A stretch of DNA of 64,000 nt from Gnetum montanum (Eukaryota; Streptophyta; Gnetopsida; Gnetales; Gnetaceae). The notes under the pieces were generated by a model. That model made no database searches. It was not told the origin of the DNA and worked only from the letters and a program-made list of their open reading frames with translations. The translations under genes were made by a program, and so were the position numbers. Below, piece after piece: positions 1 through 9,269 of the stretch. Position 1 is the stretch's first letter. Each line of letters begins with the position of its first letter. Location: the NCBI GenBank assembly GCA_015680685.1, contig MNCI01003975.1:2225371-2289370 (forward strand). Direction: 5' to 3'.

Positions 1-1
1 T

Positions 2-843
2 ACAAAGGACATCCCTATAGATGAGAACACCATCTGTGCAACAATGTTGCCCCCTACACCACAAAAATAAGGTTTAACATCCATAGCATTTTACGATGAT
101 GTAGTCAAGGTCAACACTGAATGAGGGGAGATCACTACAACTCCACGATCCATTAGCATACATGTTGGATAGTGCACCATCCATAGAGTGCATGTTGATG
201 ATGGTGCAGCAAGAAATATAGTCTTGTACTCTGTCATTGACAAGCTAGGCCTGGCAAACGAAATTAGGCCAACCAAAACCATGTGTCTAAAATCCTTTAA
301 CAAATCATGTGTTACTATTAGGGGTACAATCAACTTAGCCTTCATGGTAGGAGAGCAATTCCTCACTAGTATAGATTTCACTATCATAGAGGAGATGCCA
401 GGCTTTAACCTAATCTTGGGCAAGCCTTGGCTAGCCCAACTATAGGTTGTCTCCTCTTCCATCCATCAAGAAATCCACCTTTCATACAAATGTGGTCAAG
501 TTATCATCCATGGTGATAACGTCCCCCTTCGGCTACCCACAACATAAAGATGCAACAAATGTCAGAGGTAGAGTTTCTTGATGATACACCTATGGCAACC
601 AATGCAACGCCTAAGGCTAACACACTCGAATAAGTGGTTGAAGCCAACAGCCTCCTAGAGGATCCTAAGCTTTGCATGCCTACTAATCCATGCCATATTA
701 GGAAGAAACTAAGTGACCAAGACTTTCCCTTGGCCAAAAATGTGCTAACTACCTGCTTAACCCTTACCTCCATGGGCCAGGCATTTTTAGTTTTTACTTG
801 CATTGCATTTGTTCATGTATTTACATTTCACCTACTCGCCTAG
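2..843 (+). pseudogene. Ty3/gypsy aspartic protease fragment (copy C)
   Basis: Decayed gag-pol piece carrying the retropepsin-like protease that would process the Gag polyprotein. In the frame of base 2, an upstream linker is broken by stops at 68-70, 122-124 and 170-172. The protease core follows, with the catalytic triplet read as D-D-G at 197-205, then a second-half motif reading FNLILGKPWLAQL ending at 445. After a stop the same frame continues with SSIHQEIHL and VIIHGDN, the usual downstream signature of this plant gypsy group, to about 530. A more degraded linker runs to about 840. Elements A and B carry homologous proteases on the other strand (near 13.0-13.5 and 28.2-28.8 kb). The fragment enters from the left window edge, so gag is not visible. 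Family assignment is confident; activity is excluded by the stops. Confidence 0.85.
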
Positions 844-959
844 TTTACACACTGCTTTACTTTATTTACACATTTCTACTTTGTTTATGTGTCCATCCAC
901 TTAGCTTACTCATTGCATTTGAAAAACATCAAAAACACATAAAAATAAAAATAAAAACA

Positions 960-1440
960 TAAAACTACAAAAACACATGGCCAAAAGGCCTTAAACTAAT
1001 GATGGCTTGAAATGACCTTAAACTAGCTCATGTGCCCTGAAATGGCTTTAAACTATCGCTATGGCCTGAAATAGCCCCACAACTATTGCTTCTTGCATTG
1101 CCTTTCTTTCATTTGTGCATTTTAACTTTGTTACACAGTTACCACTTGATGTTGTTTGTCTAGTTGATTTTTGCAAGATCTTGCAAGCACATAGCATGAC
1201 TATGCATGTAGCATCACACCTCACATAAGCAAGCTAAGCACTTGTCTGCCATGACATAAAAAATTGGCACATATAGTCCACTATAACTATAAACTAGCAT
1301 AGATCATCCTTGGACCATGATGTTAAACTAGCACAACAGTTTGTCTGCTAGGATGTTAAACTGGCATACAGTAGTCTACTAGGATTATAAACTAGCACTC
1401 CACGATCTACCAGGACCTTAAACTAGGTTCGCACACTCAC
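960..1440 (-). repeat. Decayed 29-32 bp minisatellite, two blocks, inverted relative to the other arrays
   Basis: Blocks at about 974-1085 and 1262-1430 repeat a unit with the words TTAAACTAGC and GGCCTGAAAT. They are the reverse complement of the arrays at 12.2-12.8 and 27.4-28.0 kb. The array follows the protease fragment in the protease reading direction, as in A and B, so copy C has the same element layout in opposite orientation. The DNA between the blocks shows no clear units. Confidence 0.65.
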
Positions 1441-2330
1441 AACATCATTGCCTCCCACCATTCTGCTAATCTTTTGAAGGACCTACCATCAATGTGACCT
1501 TTGGAGGACTCATGGCATCATCACACTAGCATTTTTACTAGCTTACTGAGCACTTGCAATTGGCATAGCATTTGATGCATTTGCAACATCTTCGTATCTA
1601 GCACTTGCAACGTCTTCACATTTAGCATTTGATGCATTTCATGTTGTGTGGTTTTCTTGTCTTCTCAGAGTTGTGTTTGCAGGATGAAGCCTCGAAGGCA
1701 ATTGTGTAGAGATGCATCTTGTCATAGTAACAAGTCACCACATTGCTCTGATGTTCATGATTGGATTAGTTAAACCACTCAAGAGTGCACATTCCCCTCA
1801 TTCCATTATAGCTTATACACATTCACTCCTCTCCTTTGTCCTAATAGCCTCTCATCCCCTGCATACTCATGATTGCACATCCCTCTAATGCATACGTGCT
1901 GTGATGCATATGACATTCTCCTCACATCAATCGTAGAAACCATGGAAAATGTAATGCAACTCATCATATGGGCAACCTCTGTTGGCTAGTCAAGGCCCAA
2001 GTGGATGTAACACAACTTATCTTAGGAAGGAAACACCTATCCTACAAACATGATGTGGTTGCATCAAAGTAAAGCCCATCTATTTGATGACCCATACCTT
2101 GCATCTAGCATTTAGCAATAAGCTAAACACAACAAGGGTTCGCCTCATAGCAAAGTAAAGAAAAAAAATGAAAAAAAAAAATAAAGAAAGAAAAAAAAAA
2201 GAGAATGGGGAAAAGCACATCCCCAAGAAAATTGATAATGTTATAGCTTCACAACTGGCCCAACCTTGGATCGACTTTGACTCTCTCATGAGCACTCTAA
2301 CAAGAGGTCAACGTTTCAAGGACAAGTGAC
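1441..2330. other. No gene recognised; purine-rich tract
   Basis: No coding signature on either strand. A purine tract of about 57 bases (2159-2216, nearly all A and G, ending in GGGG) lies on the plus strand. It could be a polypurine tract in front of a 3' LTR of copy C, because a TATA-bearing LTR-like stretch follows about 1 kb on. I could not fix a TG...CA LTR boundary, so this is only a suggestion. Confidence 0.3.
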
Positions 2331-2639
2331 TTCATGCCATGGTCACCATTAGCCATGTTGACTTTGCATCTTGCATCAAGTACATTGTTTACATTTTATT
2401 TTCTCTACTTCCATTTCATCTTCCTAGCACATTGCCTACACACTTCACCCCAACATACCTTTGTCCACAACACTCTTGAACATGGTGGAATGATACCTGA
2501 TCTAGTATTGACGAGCAATGTTGGTGTCATGTCTACTATGATATTTTGAAATTCTTTGTTAACATCTCTCAAGTCACTCCTCTAGACATCAACAAAGAGG
2601 GGCCATTGAAACACCACAAAATTTTGGATCTTGGTGTCT

Positions 2640-3203
2640 TGACTGCAAATTTGGCTAACTGTTAAAATGGTGGCACTTTGCCCAAATTTTTCTAAGTGTT
2701 GAGTGTAGTTAGCTCCAAGTGCCAAATTTGTAAATTTTTTTCTAAGTGTGCACTTTCTACAAATTTTCCTAAGTGCTAGGACTATGCTTTCCACTACAGT
2801 AGAGCATAGATACCTTCAATGGCCAATCTTTTACAATTTTGGCTAAGTGTTTGAATAAGGTCAAAATTTGCAGAATTTTTTTAAGTGTTTTGCTACCCTC
2901 AACATTGTAGCTGCTACACTCAAGAGTGTAGCAAGCATAGCCAACATACAAATGGCCAATTTTGTAGAATTTTTGTACATGTTGTGTTATGATTGGCACT
3001 GTAGTTTCTACGCTTTGCTATGTTTGAAAGTGTAGCCAACACACAAGTCGCTAGTTTTGCAGGATTTTTCTAAGTGTTTTATGTTGCTCTGCTTGCTACT
3101 ATAGTTGCTACCCTCTCCACTATAGCTGCTATACTCTTCTCACCTACCACACTACCACATGGTGCTCGATCTACATTTTGGGCTAACCTTAACCCTATAA
3201 ATA
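2640..3203 (+). promoter_or_regulatory. LTR-like promoter stretch with TATA box
   Basis: The words TTTTTCTAAGTGT and GCTACACT/AGTGTAGC recur at irregular spacing between about 2690 and 3080. One palindrome at 2913-2932 has 9-bp arms (GCTACACTC / GAGTGTAGC). They stop about 100 bases before a clean TATA box, TATAAATA, at 3196-3203 on the plus strand. This is the layout of the U3 part of an LTR, and copy C lies upstream in the same orientation. Ends of the LTR could not be set. Confidence 0.45.
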
Positions 3204-3820
3204 CCCTTGGACCCCCAATATTTTAGAGGTTGGCAGTTGGCATTTTGGCATTTTGGCACTTAGCTCTATGGGCAAACGAGACCCAAGGGATACCACATTG
3301 GTAAAGAGGCATAGTTGCACCACACAATATATCATAGCCCTATTATAGCCTTGTAGAACACTACATACTACACCGTGGCAGCCAACCCGGCAAGCATGAT
3401 TTATCACGGTGATTACTAGATTCACAGCCTGACACCACCAAGACTATGACTATGCTTGTTGTACACTATGCACTTTTTGAGACCATTTTGGAGTTAACTA
3501 CGCTTCCATTTGGGGTGGTGTTTCATTCCTCTCTTCTATTTCTAGCATTTTTTTTACATTTTTCTTGTGTCTTTTCACATTTTTTCACACATGGTGATGT
3601 TGTACTATGCTCAAGGAATAGTCTCTATAGGTTGACATCCTTGTTTTGATCGAAACCCTTGGCTACATTTGCCCCGATTTCATGGGTATGCTCTACACTT
3701 AGCACCACGAAACACCGCTTTGACACATAGCACCATTTCATGTTGTTTACATTTGCATTTTGACTAACCACACCACCCCCCGATTGCACCCACCATCCTG
3801 GTTGCAACTAGCAAAGTTTG
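3204..3820. other. No gene recognised
   Basis: Presumed transcribed part of the LTR-like stretch with TATA at 3196. Short open frames on both strands show no family signature, and I see no repeat or RNA gene. Confidence 0.3.
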
Positions 3821-3824
3821 TATT

Positions 3825-4870
3825 TGATCAACAAGACTATTTAGAGTGCTTTGCCTTCATTTCCTACAAGGCCCTTGCATGGAGGTAGGGTTAAGGCTAT
3901 GTGTCCATTGATCCCTCGGTGATTCTAGCCACTGACATTTTTGATCATTACAATCATGTTTCTGACATAGTAGAGAGGCAATGGATGTATCAGAGATGAT
4001 GAGATAAATGTAGAATGATTAACCCTCTTGTAGCAGATAGACTATTGGTAGTTTTATCAACTCTTGCTTAAGGTTTTCAAAAACCTCTCGGCATTGAGCC
4101 ATCCACTCATAGTGATGTTCTTTCTTAAGAAAGTGTTGCATAGGCTATAATCTATAAGCCTAGCGATAAACCTACAAATAAACTATAATCTACCTTATAG
4201 TCCCTAAAGTTACTTAAGGTTGGTAGGTGCTAGCAATTTGGATATGTCCTTAACCTTTTCAGGATCTCTGTATATCCCTACTTCAAAAACTACAAAGCCA
4301 AGCATCTTATCAATCTTGACATCGAAGACACACTTCTTAGGATTGAGCCTAAGCTCATATTTGAGGCATCATGTAAGCACAATATCTAGGTCATTGACTA
4401 TCTTAGACTTCATGGCTATGTCATCTACGTAATTATTTAGTAACCCTAACATGTAATCATCAAAGATATAGGTATGGCTTTCTAGTATGTTGCTTTGACA
4501 TTCTTAAGAACAAAGGGAATCATGGTATAACAAAACATATCCATGGGGTCATAAAGGTAGCAAAGTTGGTGCTCTGGGTTGATCCTAATTTGGTTATACC
4601 CCAAAAATCCATCCATAAAGGACAATAAGGCATTTCCAACTGTAGTATCTATAAGTTGATCAATACTAGGCAAAGGGAAGTCATCCTTGATGGTTGCCTT
4701 ATGTAGGTCTCAAAAATCAAATTTTTAGTGAGGAACCTAGTTTAAGGGTTTTCTCCTCATCATTGTGTTGTGACAAGAACCTCAACTAGAGGATCTTCAG
4801 TTATGTCTTCCACTTCTAAGTCAAGGGTCTTGATTAACTTTTTAGGCCAGTCTATAGGTTTCTCTATTAA
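3825..4870 (-). pseudogene. Ty3/gypsy reverse transcriptase-RNase H relic
   Basis: Reads right to left. Near 4700 the frame gives DLHKATIKDDFPLPSID, the finger region of gypsy RT, then FMDGFLGYNQIRINPE and the decayed equivalent of PFGLKNAGATY (ends 4482). The catalytic Y-V-D-D box is intact at 4420-4431, followed by LRLNPKKCVFDVK and MLGFVVFEVGI, the palm/thumb motifs. From about 4140 a tether segment (YEWMAQCREVFENLKQEL) leads into the start of RNase H (FYIYLIISDTSIASLL) near 4000. Several stops and at least two frameshifts kill it. No gag or protease of the same copy lies upstream: minisatellite and a hairpin array are found there instead. This is the only RT I see in the window. Confidence 0.88.
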
Positions 4871-5640
4871 GGTTATGTTTTCTAAAGACTTTCAAGCTTG
4901 AGATCTAGGCAATCATAGTTGATACACTATTTAATATCACTGTGAGGTCCATGTGGACACAAAGGTAAACTGATTTGCTCCTAGGTACCCATACTTTGGT
5001 CCTGCATATTAAGTGGCACCTAGGTAAAAGTAAATAAATAATGTCAAAATGCCATAAAACATATGCAAATTAAGGCCATCCAAGGTCATAAGGTTAATTT
5101 GGAAAAGTATAATGGAGATAAAAAAATGACACATAAAGATCAAACAAGGGAAGATATAAGGAGTAAGGCTTAAAATAATCAATAAATGTCATAATCTTGC
5201 TAGTTTAAGGCCTTAGCAGGCCATGATGCCACTTTATAGTCTTGGTGGACTATGATGCCAGTTTAAGGACTTAGCGGGCCATGGTCATATGGTGTCAAAC
5301 AGAGTGATCATGGAAGCTCAAACCCCACTATTTGGTACCATTTAAAGGCCAAACAAAGTGAAATAGAGTTGTAATAAGATAAAAACAAAGAACATATAAT
5401 GTTGTATAAAGGCCATAGAGGGTCAACCAGGTCCACAAGGCAACATAAGTCTTAGAACAAGTCAAAACATTACATAATAAGTCAAAATCAAGCAAAAGAG
5501 GCTACATATGATATAGTTTGGTTAATATTGGCAAAAAATGATTAGCTTTTGCTAGTTCAAGGCCTTAGTAGGCCATGTTCTGCAGCTACAAGGCTATTAG
5601 GTAAGTTCAAGCATTAATTAGGACTATTTCTAGAATATCT
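4871..5640. repeat. Spacer with short minisatellite blocks
   Basis: Blocks at about 5195-5345 and 5540-5600 contain the 29-bp type unit (AGTTTAAGGCCTTAGCAGG, CATGATGCC) in the same orientation as the arrays of elements A and B. The rest is AT-rich with many short AAGGC/ACAAG words and no coding signature. Confidence 0.6.
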
Positions 5641-7690
5641 AGACCTAAAAATGAAGTGTTTTAGGCTTTCATGCTAGGCTCAATGTGGAAACATGGGCCC
5701 TTAGTATGAAGACTAAGGAAAATAGACTTTGGGATGCTCAAAGGTATAAAATTAAGGGCCTAGGACCTTCCCAAGGTGAGATCCATCAAAATTGGGCTCC
5801 TTGGAGGTCTGTAAGGGCCAAAAAGCAAGTTGTGAAGTCTTTCCCCCTTGTTTCCACATTGGCTAGCATGGAAAAGAAGGACGTTCAACATGGGGAATCA
5901 AAATCCAACCAAAAATTATGTCAAACATGGTTAAACATGTTATTGAAGTATAGATTTAGAACTTATGCACCACTTAGCTTCATCCTAAAGCAATTTGAGG
6001 TTATTTTGAGGGTCTATAGGCATTGAAATGAATTTTCCCCTTTCTCCACACTGGGCACATTTTCCTCAGTGTGGAAAAATAGGGGGACACTTATTTGATG
6101 GATTCATAGTGATTTAAAGACACTTTGACTAGGTTTCTAGGCCCCTAGGGTTATAGACTTCAATTTTGCAAGTTTTTGGCTGATTTTGAGCACATTTGAA
6201 GGTTGTTTAAGGGTACTTAAGATCTTTTCCCCTATGTTTCCATGTTGGTGGAGTTACTCTAGCATGGAAGAATGGGGGGAATAGGTTTTAAATGTTGAAA
6301 CAAAGTCAAACAAGTGAAATCTTGAGGTATGAAGTCTTGGGCTTCTTCAACAAAGATCTTTGTCTTCCAGGAGTGTCATCTTGTCTTCAAAAGTAGAAAA
6401 AAAAAAATTTTCCCCCTTGTTACCACGTTGGGGAAGTTACTCAACTATGGAGAAAGCAAGAATCTTATATCTAGGCCAATTTGAATCGTAATCAACCATG
6501 CATGTTACCTCCTGGGTTTGCTAGGGTCAAGGGCTATGGATCCATGTTAAGATTGGATAATTTTGGGCATCACTAAGTGGTAATTTGGCTTTTTCACTTT
6601 CTTCCACATTGGTGATGGAAAGCTTAGCATGGAGAATAAGGGGGAAAAGATTTTTTTACCATCTAGGATCATTTTTATGAAGTTTAATGGCTCCAATAGC
6701 TACTTCCAGGGTTCTAGAGCACATGAAATGTCATTTATTCTAAGCTATTTAGGAGCCTCAAATTAATCCCCCTTAGGTTTCCATGTTGGGGAAGCTATCC
6801 TTAACATGGAAAAAGGGATCCCCAATGTGAAAAAACCATGCAACTCGAATCTAAACCAATTTTAACCTCAATTGACTATGCATGTCAGCTTTCGAGGTGA
6901 CTGGGGTCGAGGACTAGGGTTTGGTGTCATATTTTGGAAATCTTGAGTGTTTCTAAGTGTTTTTTTTGGACATTGCCCCTTCCTTCCACTCTAAAGATGA
7001 AGAGCTCAGTGTGGAAAATAATGGAGAATGGATTTTTAACCTTTTGACATTAATTTCTTAAAGTTTGAAAGCTCCAAATGATGTGAGTAGGGCCCTAGAG
7101 CACATACCAGTTTGGTTAATGTTGTTTTAAGGTAGTTATGCACTCCAAATTGGTCTCCCCCTTAATTTCCATGTTGAGAAGCATGGAGGGGAGAATTCAC
7201 AATGTGGAGACACCATAAAATGCAAATCTAGCCTAGTTTTGACTTCAATTGACCATGCATGTCAACCTCTGGGGCTGCCAAGGTTGAAGACTAGGATTTG
7301 GAGTTAAAACTAGTTATTTAAAAGGGTTTTAAGTGTTTTTTGGACTTCCCCCAATTTTTTCACATTAGGGCTTCTATGCTTAGTGAGGAAAAATGAAAGG
7401 AAAGCCTTTTGGTAATTTTTAACTACTTTTGACCACACATGTGTGTTCACAAGGTTGCTAGTGATGATGGTGATTGCCTAGTGTCAAAATTTGGTTGTCT
7501 TAAAGGTTTATGGATGATTTTTGGGCTTCCCTCCTTTTCCATGGTAGGGATTCCATGCTTAGCATGGTAAATTGGAGAGAAAGCTTTTATGATCATTTTT
7601 GGTTGATCTGGCTATGCATGAGTGCTCATAGGATTGTAAGGTTCCCATGCCTATCTCCATCCAGGCTCCATCTATCACTGCTCCAAGGTA
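5640..7690. repeat. Tandem array of ~187-bp hairpin units (about ten, partly dimeric)
   Basis: A pyrimidine-rich start, TTCCAYRTTG, a short loop, a complementary CARYRTGGAA and then GGGGG recur near 5846, 6040, 6232, 6411, 6597, 6773, 6980, 7156, 7347 and 7530, spacing 170-208 bp. A second landmark, RACYATGCATGT, recurs at 6491, 6871 and 7248 (about 378 bp, two units), then at ~180-bp steps at 7431 and 7611. The best hairpins have perfect arms: 6045-6053 with 6067-6075 (9 bp), 6778-6787 with 6803-6812 (10 bp) and 7552-7558 with 7560-7566 (7 bp). The same words are scattered through the LTRs and leaders of A and B, so the array probably derives from that family. An open frame at 5685-6026 lies inside and shows no family signature. 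Confidence 0.75.
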
Positions 7691-9250
7691 GGCAATTTTA
7701 CCCAATTTTGCCTTTGTTTTTTGTTATTTTTTCTAGTTTTTCACTTCCTAGATATTGACACCATTTTTTCAAATCTACTCTAGTAGGGGGATAAAATGGA
7801 ATTTTGATAAAATCTCATCTCCTATTTTGGTTGCTCCCATGTAGATCTATAGTTGTTTTATTGCTTTAGTTTTTGTAGATTAGATTTTGAAAATAGGGCT
7901 TGTTGTTTTGTGCTTTTTTTTCTCAAAATCTTGGTGTATGGCTATTTGTTTTAGATCTAGGCCTTAGGATTTGTTAACATTAAATTTTAACAAAATCCTA
8001 TCCCATTATTTTGACATTAATTTAAATGGGTTTTAATGGTTTTTTCTATTTCAACAATTTTAATGGCTATGTGAAATTTAGGCTTTGGGATTTTTGAGAT
8101 TTTTCTACAAAAAAAGCAAGCTAGGATCTGTATTTTTTCTTAGTAAAATGGTTACATATTTGTGAAATTAAAGATTATGGGTTGGTAGCTCTTTGTTTAG
8201 GCTTTCTGATGGTTGTTGTCCTGTTTAATTTGGCCTTAAAATGAGGAAGTTATGGCTGGTTTCCTTATGTTGTGCAGTTAGGTTATTTGTACCACTTTTG
8301 TAATTTTATGTAGATTTGTGAAATTTTCATAAGAAAGCGGTAAAGCTTTTTGTTGTTTTCTAATCATTGCTGCATAGGATTTGGCTTTAGCTTTCCAATG
8401 GATGTGGAATCACTTTGATTGGACTTCAAACAAATCTTTCATGAATTTTTTACTAATCTTATGTGAATCAAGGCAAAACTCACAGTTGTAGTACATTACC
8501 CAAAATAGAACTAGTTGATATGCTTAATTTTGCTTTTTAAAGAAGAGTAAAATCCTTTTCTATTTTAAATAAGTTTTTACCATGGCTTCATGGCTTTTTC
8601 TAAGTTTATCATGCTTTTTTAAAAAAATTTGTGCATGCATTAGATGTTTTTTTCTTCCAAATTTATGCATGCTTTGCATAATTTTGGATGCTTTTTAAAA
8701 AACTTATCTTGCTTTTTTCCAAATTCATGCATAATTTAGATGTTTTTTCTAAATTCATGCATAATTTAGATCATGACATAGTTTTCGCTATAATGGTTTA
8801 ACTGTGAAGGCTATAAAATATAGTAACAATGTATTGATGAAATATCTGAAGCTAATTTAGATAAACACCTAATAGCTTTTTACATAGGCTAATTTCACCT
8901 TTGACTTAGGAAGTTTTTTCTAAATTTATTGAGAAATTCCAATTGTTCATGATGCAAGGATATGCAAGCTTGTGATAATGTTTTCTCATGAAGTCATTTA
9001 GACTAATTTAGATAAACACCTAAGTGCTTTTTATGTAGGTTAATGTCACCTTCAACTAGATATTTTGTCTAAATTTGCTAACTCTAATAGGTTATATGTT
9101 TTTTCTTTCAAAGGTTGTAATAATGCCTCTTTGTTGAATTCCTTAAGCTTATTAGATAAACACCTTAGAGCTTTTTAGAGAGGCTAATTTCACCTCTGAC
9201 TAGATGTTTTGTCTACATTGTTAAGACATTCTAATTGATCACAATGTTTT
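7690..9250. repeat. AT-rich spacer with two small tandem arrays
   Basis: At about 8630-8770 a word like AATTCATGCATAATTTAGA repeats several times with T runs. At 8850-9240 three copies of a ~148-bp unit start at 8856, 9007 and 9151, each with TTAGATAAACACC followed by AGCTTTTT and GGYTAATKTCACC. No coding signature. The stretch starts with a donor-like AAG|GTAGGC near 7688 and ends with an acceptor-like CATGCAG near 9267, so it could be an intron of the ORF that follows; that is speculative. Confidence 0.55.
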
Positions 9251-9269
9251 TGTTTTGTTCCATGCAGGA

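Noticed and set aside
91-462. 123-codon minus-strand open frame
   Set aside because: Exact antisense of the protease fragment of copy C, whose plus-strand reading has clear retropepsin motifs.
5640-7690. Hairpin array as the 3' LTR of element A
   Set aside because: It shares hairpin words with the LTR of A but not the ordered landmarks (GGATCCT, TTTATTGA, CCTATAAAAG), so it is not called an LTR.
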